Assembly (NCBI GenBank): GCA_009786445.1
Contig: WQTE01000015.1
Span: forward strand, 1-38,685
Source of the DNA: Oscillospiraceae bacterium
Lineage (GTDB): Bacteria > Bacillota > Clostridia > Oscillospirales > Oscillospiraceae
Reading direction: 5' to 3'
DNA length: 38,685 nt
Positions 7,126 through 15,134 of this stretch are shown piece after piece. How positions within the stretch are numbered: position 1 is the stretch's first letter; each line of letters starts with the position of its first letter. Made by a program: the position numbers and the translations under genes. The notes below the pieces were generated by a model, which did no database searches, was not told the origin of the DNA, and saw only the letters and a list, made by a program, of their open reading frames with translations.

Positions 7126-8184
7126 ATGGAAAGAGTTACAATATATGACATTGCAGAAAAATTGAAGGTATCGCCTGCTACGGTGACACGAGCTTTGAAC
7201 AACCTTCCAAAAGTCGGCACAGAAAAGCGCAACTTGATTATAAAAACAGCAGAGGAGATGGGATATACGCCCAATCGTGCGGCGACCTCTTTGTCCAGAA
7301 AGCAAATTCGCATAGAATCATTTATTTATGGTGCAGTTGCGGAGTTTTACCAAGATATTATTGATGGAATCAATGTGGCATATGAGGAACTGAAAGATTT
7401 TAACCTCAAGGTAAATATGCATGTTATGGACAAAAGCAACTGCGATGAAGATATGCTTTGTGAGTGTCTGGCTTCAATAAAGCAAACGGAAACAAGTGCC
7501 GTATTGATTTATTCAGTCAGTGATACAGAAATAATCGCAAGGGCACTGGATCGCTTGATTCTTGCGGAAATTCCTGTGATGGTGGTAAACTCTGATGTTT
7601 CAACGGTTCGTCCACACTACGATGTCCGCCCGGATGGCGAGATGGCGGGGCGGATGGCGGCAGAAATACTGGATTGGGTGACATCCGGAAAGAACATCTG
7701 CTTCTTCATGGGGGATCGGGATACGGGGATTTTGCGCCACAACAATTTCGGCTTTTTAAAAGAAGCGGAAGAGCGTAAGTTAAATATCGCAGCCAGATTT
7801 TATGACAATGGCGATGCAGAGAAGGCGTTGCAATATTTTGAAGAATTTATAGCCACGGACTCCCAGAATACTGGCGGGATATATATAAATTCAGCCGTTT
7901 CAAATTCAATTTGCCGAGGCTTGTTTGAAAGAGGGTTACTCCAAAAGTACCGAATAGTAGCCAGCGACTTAGGCAAAGATATTGTTGAATACATAAGCAA
8001 CGGGCAGATGGATGCAACTATATTTCAAAACCCGTTTAAGCAGGGATATGAGAGTTTGATGCGTCTTTATGCCGTGATGTCGGGCTTCAAAGATGTTGAG
8101 TTGGCAAAGCAGGTCAAACCGGTAATAATCTGTAAGAGTAATGTGGAGTATTATGCGCAATATGCGAAGAACAACAGCCTCTGA
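7126..8184 (+). CDS. LacI-family transcriptional regulator of the ketose operon
   Basis: A 352-residue repressor. Residues 1-60 are a LacI helix-turn-helix with hinge (TIYDIAEKLKVSPATVTRALNN, then GYTPNRAATSLSRK); the rest is a periplasmic-binding-protein-like sensor domain. AAGGAT precedes the ATG by 7 bases. It is followed by the sugar operon, and both its own promoter and the operon promoter carry the same AAATCGATTT-centred palindrome, so it very probably represses both and is released by the imported sugar or a metabolite. The sensor half differs enough from CcpA to suggest a local rather than a global regulator. Confidence 0.92.
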   Translation: MERVTIYDIAEKLKVSPATVTRALNNLPKVGTEKRNLIIKTAEEMGYTPNRAATSLSRKQIRIESFIYGAVAEFYQDIIDGINVAYEELKDFNLKVNMHVMDKSNCDEDMLCECLASIKQTETSAVLIYSVSDTEIIARALDRLILAEIPVMVVNSDVSTVRPHYDVRPDGEMAGRMAAEILDWVTSGKNICFFMGDRDTGILRHNNFGFLKEAEERKLNIAARFYDNGDAEKALQYFEEFIATDSQNTGGIYINSAVSNSICRGLFERGLLQKYRIVASDLGKDIVEYISNGQMDATIFQNPFKQGYESLMRLYAVMSGFKDVELAKQVKPVIICKSNVEYYAQYAKNNSL

Positions 8185-8230
8185 CTATTTCTCGGACAAA
8201 TGTAGGTACTCAGGGGAGAAAGAGTTTTTT

Positions 8231-8236
8231 TTGACA
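8231..8236 (+). promoter_or_regulatory. -35 element of the ketose operon promoter
   Basis: A perfect TTGACA lies 2 bases before the operator palindrome. The matching -10 is weak (TACTGA at 8256-8261, spacer 19), so the operator fills the spacer and would block RNA polymerase directly. Confidence 0.55.
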
Positions 8237-8238
8237 CA

Positions 8239-8256
8239 AGGGAAATCGATTTCCCT
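8239..8256 (+). promoter_or_regulatory. Perfect 18-bp LacI-type operator
   Basis: AGGGAAATCGATTTCCCT is a perfect palindrome centred on CG, the LacI-family hallmark. It lies between the -35 TTGACA and the sugar-binding protein gene and shares its core with the site at 7072-7087. Confidence 0.88.
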
Positions 8257-8341
8257 ACTGAAGTATCTGGTATCTCCGCCAATGCTCCCAAATTGACCGG
8301 AGAGTCAATTTAAAATATATTAATTTGAAAGGAAGAGAGAA

Positions 8342-9382
8342 ATGAAAAAGAAGGTATTAGCAGCATTTTTGGTACTATTGCTTCTCGCAACCCCAGTAGC
8401 TCTGGTTGCTTGTGGCAATGGGGACGGAGGCACGGCTCAGACACCAGCTCAAGGGGATGAGCCTGCCGCAAACGGTGGAGGCGATGCACCAATCAGAATA
8501 GGCATCTCCATGGAGTCGCTTGAATCACAATTTCTTGTCATGAATCATCAAGCAATGCTGGAGCAAGCTGAGGCAATGGGAGCTGAGGCGATTGTACTTA
8601 TTGCGGAGGGTGATGCAACAAGACAGAACCAGCAAATTGAAAACCTGCTTGCGCAGGGAGTAGATGCAATTATAGCATTCCCTAACGATGGTGCTGCGAT
8701 TGCATCGGCTGTCAGAATGGCTCAAGATCAAGGCGTACCGTTTATCATGAACAACCGCGCAATCCAGAGTGACGATGTGGTACCTGAACTACAGGTGCTT
8801 TCAAACAATGAGCAAATGGCTTACGATGTTGTCACATGGTTTGGCGAAAGAGCCAGGGCGGAAGGGAATTCGTATCAGGCTATTTTGCTCGTTGGAAGCT
8901 TAGCTGATCAAGGTGCGGTATACCGCCAAATAGGCCACTTGCGGGCAATCGAGGCATTTAGCGATGTGATTGAGCTGGTAGCAGAAATCCCGACAGAATG
9001 GAATCATGATATGGCGCTCAGCGGTCTGCAAAGTGCCTTGCAAGCAAATCCGGGTGCAAACCTGATTATCACACCGTCTGACTTCTTACTGCCTCCAATC
9101 CGTAGTGCCTTGGAGCAATTTGGAAAATGGGCGCAGACCGGCGATGCAAACCACGTATCACTCATAACATTCGATGGCGATGAAGTAGGTATGCAATACC
9201 TGGTGGACGGCTTCTCAACAGCGAATGCGGCACAGGATCCTGTGTTTACGGGCAGAACCTGTGTCGAGTGGGCAGTGCGGATAGTGCGTGGAGAGACACC
9301 TCCGAGTTTGATTATATACGACCCGGGCATCATTGCAACAGAGGACAACCTTGAGACGGTGGGACCAACCGTGTGGAGTTGA
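8342..9382 (+). CDS. Sugar ABC transporter substrate-binding lipoprotein (RbsB-like)
   Basis: A 346-residue lipoprotein that would capture a monosaccharide outside the membrane. A signal peptide runs to the lipobox LVAC with Cys24, followed by a Gly/Ala/Gln-rich linker (25-48) and a type I periplasmic-binding fold beginning IRIGISMES, with GVDAIIAFPND and VSLITFDGDEVGMQYL. AAAGGAAG precedes the ATG. It is the first gene behind the 8239-8256 operator. No permease or ATPase gene follows, unusual for this family, so the transporter must be completed by genes elsewhere or the protein acts as a sensor. Confidence 0.9.
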   Translation: MKKKVLAAFLVLLLLATPVALVACGNGDGGTAQTPAQGDEPAANGGGDAPIRIGISMESLESQFLVMNHQAMLEQAEAMGAEAIVLIAEGDATRQNQQIENLLAQGVDAIIAFPNDGAAIASAVRMAQDQGVPFIMNNRAIQSDDVVPELQVLSNNEQMAYDVVTWFGERARAEGNSYQAILLVGSLADQGAVYRQIGHLRAIEAFSDVIELVAEIPTEWNHDMALSGLQSALQANPGANLIITPSDFLLPPIRSALEQFGKWAQTGDANHVSLITFDGDEVGMQYLVDGFSTANAAQDPVFTGRTCVEWAVRIVRGETPPSLIIYDPGIIATEDNLETVGPTVWS

Positions 9383-9384
9383 CG

Positions 9385-9783
9385 GTGCATGAAACGTTTG
9401 CAGAACTTGAGGCCGATGGTTATAATAGATACAAGCTAGCATTTTTTGCAGTCAATACAACAGGCAGGTCAGTCTATGTAAATCGGAACGAAAATGGCCT
9501 GTATATGATTTACAAACAGTACTATAACGACCCGACAAATCCCTATTGCTGTGACCCGGCAGACAGACCAGGGGATTCTGGGTGCTCTTTGTTCATATAC
9601 AATGACAATGGCGATAACGGTGCTTATGCTGAATTTGAAAATAGCGGTTTGACCATCGGAAAAGATGCGGTGCGCAAAAAAGCAACAAGCACGATGTCGC
9701 ACATATTTTTCACAGGGGAAAAAGCAGAACTTGAACAACTGATATACCTTTTACTGGGTGTACGGTACAGCATAACAATTTAG
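9385..9783 (+). CDS. Hypothetical protein of the ketose operon
   Basis: I do not recognise this family. From GTG 9385 it is 132 residues, soluble, probably beta-rich, with no signal peptide. Three cysteines cluster in the middle (CC at the DPTNPYCCDPADR segment and one in SGCSLFIYND). The GTG at 9385 is chosen because GGAG lies 6 bases before it, inside the end of the preceding gene; GTG 9373, overlapping the upstream stop, is the alternative. There is no ATG near the start. Lying between the binding protein and the isomerase suggests a role in the same sugar pathway, for example as an accessory subunit or mutarotase-like protein, but nothing in the sequence proves this. Confidence 0.75.
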   Translation: MHETFAELEADGYNRYKLAFFAVNTTGRSVYVNRNENGLYMIYKQYYNDPTNPYCCDPADRPGDSGCSLFIYNDNGDNGAYAEFENSGLTIGKDAVRKKATSTMSHIFFTGEKAELEQLIYLLLGVRYSITI

Positions 9784-9816
9784 AATCTACGTAAATAATA
9801 TAAAAGGAGAGCCAAC

Positions 9817-10398
9817 ATGAAAACGGTGAAAAGTAAGCAGGTCTTGGTGGCGGCGGATGTAGCGGGGGTGTCGCTGAAGGATGCAATTGTGGCAGATTTA
9901 GAGTCAGATGGATGGGAAATAACTGACATTGGAGTGAAATCTGTGGACGACCCAAACCCTGAAATGTTTCATAGGATAGGGCTAAGGGTCGGGGCAAAAA
10001 TTGCAGAGGGCGAATTTGAACGAGCCCTAATTTTTTGCGGAACGGGCATGGGCATACATATTGCTGCATCAAAATGTCCGCATGTACATGCTGCTGTTGC
10101 AGAGAGCGTTCCGGCAGCATTAAGGTCGATTACGGGAAACAACTGCAATGTGCTGTCAATGGGGGGGCACTACGTAGCACCGCAAACCGGAATCCAAATG
10201 GCGCGAGCATTTTTGGAAAACAACTTTGGCGATGGGTACCGACACTGGGATCAATTTAAAGAATTCCATCAGTTGGCGTATGACGAACTGGAAGTCTTTG
10301 ATTATGAACAGTTCAAGAAAAACGGATTTGAGGTCAAAAAATTGGGTGAGGTAACCTTGAAAAGTAACAGGAAAATTACACCTCAGCTCATAATTTAA
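9817..10398 (+). CDS. RpiB/LacA/LacB-family sugar-phosphate isomerase
   Basis: Interconverts an aldose phosphate and a ketose phosphate. The family signature CGTGMGIHIAASK lies at 74-86 with the catalytic Cys74, and GNNCNVLSMGG (107-117) is the second conserved segment. At 193 residues it is longer than the roughly 150 of RpiB, with about 40 extra C-terminal residues. Ribose-, allose- and tetrose-phosphate isomerases share this fold. With a ketose 3-epimerase and a sugar kinase next door, an allose/allulose-type phosphate isomerase is plausible. A good AAAGGAG site precedes the ATG. Confidence 0.88.
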   Translation: MKTVKSKQVLVAADVAGVSLKDAIVADLESDGWEITDIGVKSVDDPNPEMFHRIGLRVGAKIAEGEFERALIFCGTGMGIHIAASKCPHVHAAVAESVPAALRSITGNNCNVLSMGGHYVAPQTGIQMARAFLENNFGDGYRHWDQFKEFHQLAYDELEVFDYEQFKKNGFEVKKLGEVTLKSNRKITPQLII

Positions 10399-10417
10399 GA
10401 AAGGCAGATACGATATT

Positions 10418-11284
10418 ATGAAATTTGGAACATTGTATGCTTATTGGACAAACGAGTGGTCAGGGGACTATTTACACTATGCTAAAAAGGTTGCTGACAT
10501 TGGATTTGACATATTGGAAATTTCGGCAGGAGATTTGCTCACAATGTCTGAGAGCGAAATTGACGAGCTGAAGGCACTTGCGAGTGATTTAGGGATCACG
10601 ATTAGTTCTAATATTGGACCTCCAAAGAAGTATGATGTGGCATCTTCCGATGAAAGTGTCCGCAAGGCAGGTATTGGTTTTCTCAATGACATCATGCAAC
10701 GGATGGCACGGCTCGGTTCCAATTCATTGGTTGGTGTGATGTATACTTATTGGCCAAATGATTTTACCGACTTAGATAAACCGGCACAGTGGGCGCGTGG
10801 CGTAGAGAGTGCGAAAGAAATGGGTAAGACTGCTCAGGATCTCGGTATTATCATGAGTATGGAAGTAGTCAATCGGTTTGAAACTCTCATACTGAATACA
10901 GCTCAAGAAGGCGTTCGCTTCTGCGAAGAAGTTGACAATAGTAATGTAAATCTGTTGCTGGACACTTTCCACATGAATATAGAAGAGGACAGTATTCCGG
11001 ATGCTATCCGTGAAGCGGGAGATTGGTTAGGTGCTCTGCATGTTGGGGAAGGCAACCGTAAAGTTCCGGGCCAAGGGCATTTGCCTTGGGGCGAAATCGG
11101 CAAAGCACTGAGAGATATAAATTACAGAGGAAATGTCGTGATGGAGCCATTTGTGTTGCAGGGCGGCAAAGTTGGTAGCGACATAAAGGTCTGGCGTGAC
11201 CTGTCGGATGGGGCAAACGCTGAAGAAATGGACAGGGCGATTAGAGAGGGTCTCAATGTTTTGCGCTCGAATTTTCTGGCATGA
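10418..11284 (+). CDS. D-allulose (psicose)/D-tagatose 3-epimerase family protein
   Basis: A TIM-barrel ketose 3-epimerase that inverts C3 of free ketoses such as fructose/allulose or tagatose/sorbose. The 288-residue protein aligns along its length with the Clostridium D-psicose 3-epimerase. It keeps the four metal-binding residues E149 (SMEVVNRFE), D182 (LLDTFHMNIEED), H208 (ALHVGEGNRKVPG) and E243 (VMEPFV), plus the GSDIKVWRDLSDGA tail. Its natural substrate is not certain; hydroxypyruvate-isomerase-like or inositol enzymes share the fold but lack the full set of these segments. It lies 19 bases after the isomerase, in one operon with it and the kinase. Confidence 0.9.
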   Translation: MKFGTLYAYWTNEWSGDYLHYAKKVADIGFDILEISAGDLLTMSESEIDELKALASDLGITISSNIGPPKKYDVASSDESVRKAGIGFLNDIMQRMARLGSNSLVGVMYTYWPNDFTDLDKPAQWARGVESAKEMGKTAQDLGIIMSMEVVNRFETLILNTAQEGVRFCEEVDNSNVNLLLDTFHMNIEEDSIPDAIREAGDWLGALHVGEGNRKVPGQGHLPWGEIGKALRDINYRGNVVMEPFVLQGGKVGSDIKVWRDLSDGANAEEMDRAIREGLNVLRSNFLA

Positions 11285-11314
11285 TATAATTTATAGAGAG
11301 GAACAATCACTATT

Positions 11315-12256
11315 ATGGCAAAAATTTGGACTATGGGGGAATTGTTGTGCGAGGTTATGAGACCGGGGCTTGACGTGCCGCTAGACAAGCCCGGAGAGTT
11401 TCTCGGACCATATCCGAGTGGTGCCCCCGCAATTTTTATCGATACTGTCGCAAAATTAGGTCATAGTGCAGGGGTTATCGGAGGTGTCGGCAAAGATGAT
11501 TTTGGGAAATGCCTGATTGACAGACTTATGCGAGACGGAGTTGATTGCACCCATATCACGCAATATGACGACGGTACTACAGGTGTTGCGTTTGTCACGT
11601 ATTTTGGCGATGGTTCACGGAGGTTTCTGTATCATTTTCCGGACACACCTGCAACAAGACCAAAAGCCCCTGATGCAAAACTTTTGGGCGATGATGTTTG
11701 CTTTTTTCACATCATGGGTTGTTCGCTGATGGCAAAAAAAGAATTTGGACAAGAAATAGTTAAGCTAATGCACGCATTAAAAGATAGAGGTGCAAAAATA
11801 TCTTTCGACCCGAATATTCGTCCTGAGCTACTGAAAGACGATTTCACATTCAGGCTTGTCCAAGATGTAATGAATAATTGCAGTGTGTTTCTGCCGGGTG
11901 TTGCCGAGCTTCTTATGATTAGCGGAAAAGATACAGTCGAAGAAGCTATAGAGAGCTGCTTTGAAAATCCGACCCTCGAAGTGATTGCCTTAAAAAAAGG
12001 ATCTGACGGCTGCAACATTTACACTCGTGATGGCGAGATTTCGCTTGGGGTGTACGCTGTTGAAGCTAAGGACCCCACAGGGGCAGGCGACTGCTTCGAT
12101 GCGGCTTTCCTGTGCGGGATTTTGGAGGGGAAAAACATTTCCGAAGCGGCTAAAATCGCTTCTGCGGCAGCCGCGCTCAATACAGCGGCTTTTGGACCGA
12201 TGGAGGGCGATATAAGCAAATCATCAGTCGAGCGCATGATTTTTAGCCCAGTGTAA
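11315..12256 (+). CDS. PfkB-family carbohydrate kinase
   Basis: An ATP-dependent sugar kinase of the ribokinase fold, 313 residues. Visible are GELLCE at the N terminus, the substrate-side PSGAPAIFID and GGVGKDDFG, SFDPNIRP (163-170), and the catalytic GAGD at 256-259 within DPTGAGDCFDAAF. It is the last gene of the ketose operon and probably phosphorylates the epimerised ketose, or the aldose, to commit it to glycolysis. Fructokinase, tagatose kinase and 2-keto-3-deoxygluconate kinase cannot be told apart by eye. Confidence 0.9.
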   Translation: MAKIWTMGELLCEVMRPGLDVPLDKPGEFLGPYPSGAPAIFIDTVAKLGHSAGVIGGVGKDDFGKCLIDRLMRDGVDCTHITQYDDGTTGVAFVTYFGDGSRRFLYHFPDTPATRPKAPDAKLLGDDVCFFHIMGCSLMAKKEFGQEIVKLMHALKDRGAKISFDPNIRPELLKDDFTFRLVQDVMNNCSVFLPGVAELLMISGKDTVEEAIESCFENPTLEVIALKKGSDGCNIYTRDGEISLGVYAVEAKDPTGAGDCFDAAFLCGILEGKNISEAAKIASAAAALNTAAFGPMEGDISKSSVERMIFSPV

Positions 12257-12279
12257 GCAATATAGCTATTCTCATAGGT

Positions 12280-12918
12280 TCACTTAACGCTTGCGAACAC
12301 TTCGTCAAGGTCTACTTCACAACCTTCGACAGCTTGGAGCGGTATGTTGCCTGTTGCGCCGTGGATGTGTGTGGTGTAGTATCCGCCTGTTAAAATGTTG
12401 ACGGCTACGGTTTTTGCTGTGGGGTCGACTATCCAGAACTCCCGCACTCCTGCCTCGCGGTACTTATTAAACTTGAGAACCCTGTCGTGATTTGGATTTG
12501 ATGGCGATAAGACTTCAACTGCTAAGTCAGGCGCACCTTTTACAGATCTTATGTCAGAGAGCTTGTTTTCATCACAAACAACCAGTACATCAGGCTGAAC
12601 AACGGTATCGTCTAAGGTATCGTGGTTAAGCCGCACATCTACAGGTGCGATATATACTTTGCATTTTTTACCTTTTAGAAAGTTAGCCAATTGTCTGAAA
12701 ATTTCGCCCAACACTTCTTGGTGGACTCTGCTTGGAGCAGACATTTTATATGCCTTCCCGTCAATCAGCTCCCAGCGTTCTCCTTCTTCAAGCTCCCAAG
12801 AGTAATAATCCTCATATGTGTAGTATCCGTCCTTGTCATAAGCCGGCATAGCCTCACTCACCTGCATTTCGTCGTCTGCTTGTGTTTCGTCATTGTCTGC
12901 GTAGTTTTTGGTTTTCAT
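12280..12918 (-). CDS. Uma2-family PD-(D/E)XK nuclease-like protein (DUF820)
   Basis: A 212-residue member of the Uma2 family, restriction-endonuclease-like in fold, whose cellular role is unknown. The catalytic pattern is visible: D110 in VVQPDVLVV, E135 in PDLAVEVLSPS, and the conserved KFNKYREAGVREFWIVDP (149-166). The first 30 residues are acidic and low-complexity. ATG 12918 is chosen over the upstream ORF start at 12966 because AGAGGAG lies 10 bases before it. It converges on the kinase gene with only 23 bases between the two stops. Such genes are often mobile and multicopy. Confidence 0.88.
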   Translation of the reverse strand: MKTKNYADNDETQADDEMQVSEAMPAYDKDGYYTYEDYYSWELEEGERWELIDGKAYKMSAPSRVHQEVLGEIFRQLANFLKGKKCKVYIAPVDVRLNHDTLDDTVVQPDVLVVCDENKLSDIRSVKGAPDLAVEVLSPSNPNHDRVLKFNKYREAGVREFWIVDPTAKTVAVNILTGGYYTTHIHGATGNIPLQAVEGCEVDLDEVFASVK

Positions 12919-12956
12919 GGTATGATAACTCCTCTTTGAAAATTTATTGCAAAACA

Positions 12957-12985
12957 ACAATAACATAAAAACACTGTAAAATCAA
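12957..12985 (-). promoter_or_regulatory. Promoter of the Uma2 gene
   Basis: Minus strand: -35 TTGATT (12980-12985), 17 bases, -10 TATTGT (12957-12962), 38 bases before the chosen start. Confidence 0.5.
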
Positions 12986-13225
12986 TACACATTTAAGTGT
13001 TAAAATTTGGGTGCAAAGTGTGAAAATTCTACATTTACTAGCAAATGAGAGCCCGCGTTGCTCTGCAAGTCAAAATATGTAAAAAGGGCTGTTTATGAGG
13101 GCATCGGAGTCAACCATATTTTTTGGGTTAATTATGAACTTTTTGTTGACGTATACAGGGATTAATGATAGTTTAATGATAGACTTATTATCCTGACAAA
13201 AATGGAATACTCGGAGGTGCTTGCA

Positions 13226-15082
13226 ATGAGAAAACTCTACTTCGCCGTAGTCGTGTTGGTGCTCTTTGGCGCTATGATGTTAATCACTGCTTGCGGTGTA
13301 CTTGATGGGATAATAAGCATAGTCGATAATAATGACCGCAACACTGAAGCCGGTGCAATATTTGACGAACCTTTTCTATTCGGAGATTTTGAAATAACAC
13401 TCTCAAGTAGCACTCGCGCTCATAGAATCAGAGCATTGGATTCTAATTTTGATGGCGCATATGTCTTTAGTATTCCTATATCCGCGAGAAATATAGGTAA
13501 TAGGGGCAACAGCCTGGAACATTTTCAAGTGATTGCTTTTTCTCCCGACGGATGGAGCACTGATATAGCCAGAGAGGGTATTAATGATGAAACGAATATT
13601 TTTTCAGTCGGGCCGATACAGCCTGATGTTACAAAAACCGGATACATCTACGTTGTCAACTCCGGAGACGGCGAATATATAATTGAATTTAATGACCGGG
13701 GTGATTACAGAGTTGAGCTTAGGATTGATCATACGTTTGATTATGCTGCAATCCCGTTAGTTCAAACAGAGTTTGCCCTGGGAGAAACAATTGATTTCAA
13801 TGGCCTCAAAATTACTTTTATGGATGATTTTTCTTGGGGGAGAATCCATATTGAGTGGTCTGCAAATTTCGGCGCAATATATTTCTACCTGCCTGTAACA
13901 CTGCATAATACTAATGAAAGGTCTGCCGAATTTCCTTGGGATTTTGACGTTTTCAGTCCACAGGGAATTCCGGTAGACAGCATTGCTTGGGCTTTAGATG
14001 CGGGTAAAACAGATGTCACACTTATCGGACATATTCTGCCGGGAGCTAGTGTAACAGCCTATCTGCATGTGCTATTTTCCGGAGAAGGTGAATACAGGTT
14101 GGCACTTAGAGACTTTCTGCTGCCGGATGAGTTATGGGTGATTGTTCCGATTTATGACCTTACACCGTTTGTGTATACTGAATTGTCGCGCCACCTGACC
14201 TCGCCTGAAATGCGTATGTTTGAAAACGACAATGCTGTATCAGCAGAGCAGCAATGGATGTTGGCTTTTGGCGCGTTTATACCCACTACCAACCGGGAGT
14301 CAGTACGCGTTTTTGCACTGGGGGAATCAGGGCTGGCAGCGGAGCGTCTTTTGAGAAGTGGCTGGAGTATCGAGGATAGAGAGTCTGCACTGGCGCAAAT
14401 AAACCGGCTAATAGAGGCAGATGGGCAATCACCTGTTGCGGATGACATGTTCAGGACACTTATTCTGGCTGAAGGGGTAAATCCTATAAGCGAGACAGAA
14501 TTTTTTGACGGAATAGTTAATGGAACCCTCCCCGCAGACTATCAGGAAGGCTTGGCCAATGTAATCCGCGCTTCACGGTCAAGGGCCGTGCGGGATTTTA
14601 ATGAGTTAAATGAGGAAAACGGGGTGACATTGGACGATTTTGACGACGAGTACGCTGAAGAAATTATTGCAGCATCGCTTGCAGCGGAGTTTTTCTTGCG
14701 GATACATAGAGGCATAGAAGCAAATATTGGGGCGTTCGACCTTCTCATAAACCTTTTAGGGTTCACCGAAGAAGAACTTTTGAGTCTGCCTACCCTGGCA
14801 GCTTGGGACTACGGAAGGGTTGCGATGCTAGCGCGGTATAGCGTTGCAGCGGGCTTTTTGGAGGAAGAAGAAGTATGGGGCTTCATGCAGATTGCCGCCG
14901 AGCGAGCATCAGAAACGTACAGCAGTTGGAGAGAGTTCACCGCGGCGTACATATTAGGTCGTGCACTCGCATTCGGGAATAGTTCTTGGGACTTATTTTA
15001 CACGCTTGATTTTCTGCTCAATCATCCTGAAAGTTCATTTCAGACTATAGATTTCTTTGGACAGATGGGTCTAAGGGCTTAA
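13226..15082 (+). CDS. Lipoprotein with duplicated beta domain and DUF1266 C terminus
   Basis: A 618-residue predicted surface lipoprotein. The signal peptide ends at lipobox ITAC with Cys23. Two related beta-sandwich-like units follow (about 35-165 and 175-315). Each starts with F-x-FGDFEITL or FALGETIDFNGLKITF and ends with a GDGEY- or GEGEY-containing strand, the pattern of DUF4352/DUF5067-type domains. The C-terminal half matches DUF1266: LLRSGWSIEDRESALAQINRL, later AWDYGRVAMLARYSVAAGFL and YSSWREFTAAYILGRALAF. The ATG at 13226 has GGAGGTG 7 bases upstream; the ATG at 13202 does not. Function unknown. It precedes another lipoprotein by 52 bases. Confidence 0.85.
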   Translation: MRKLYFAVVVLVLFGAMMLITACGVLDGIISIVDNNDRNTEAGAIFDEPFLFGDFEITLSSSTRAHRIRALDSNFDGAYVFSIPISARNIGNRGNSLEHFQVIAFSPDGWSTDIAREGINDETNIFSVGPIQPDVTKTGYIYVVNSGDGEYIIEFNDRGDYRVELRIDHTFDYAAIPLVQTEFALGETIDFNGLKITFMDDFSWGRIHIEWSANFGAIYFYLPVTLHNTNERSAEFPWDFDVFSPQGIPVDSIAWALDAGKTDVTLIGHILPGASVTAYLHVLFSGEGEYRLALRDFLLPDELWVIVPIYDLTPFVYTELSRHLTSPEMRMFENDNAVSAEQQWMLAFGAFIPTTNRESVRVFALGESGLAAERLLRSGWSIEDRESALAQINRLIEADGQSPVADDMFRTLILAEGVNPISETEFFDGIVNGTLPADYQEGLANVIRASRSRAVRDFNELNEENGVTLDDFDDEYAEEIIAASLAAEFFLRIHRGIEANIGAFDLLINLLGFTEEELLSLPTLAAWDYGRVAMLARYSVAAGFLEEEEVWGFMQIAAERASETYSSWREFTAAYILGRALAFGNSSWDLFYTLDFLLNHPESSFQTIDFFGQMGLRA

Positions 15083-15134
15083 GTGTTAAATACTCAAATA
15101 TATAGCAATTAAAATGAGAGATGGAGATGGGAAT

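Noticed and set aside
13081-13100. AAAAGGGCTGTT, resembling the end of the MITE-like element
   Set aside because: Only 12 bases match and there is no opposite end; chance or a trace too small to support.
13146-13177. Promoter for the DUF1266 lipoprotein (TTGACG with TAGTTT or TTTAAT)
   Set aside because: Either the -10 is poor or the spacer is 20 bases; not strong enough to list.
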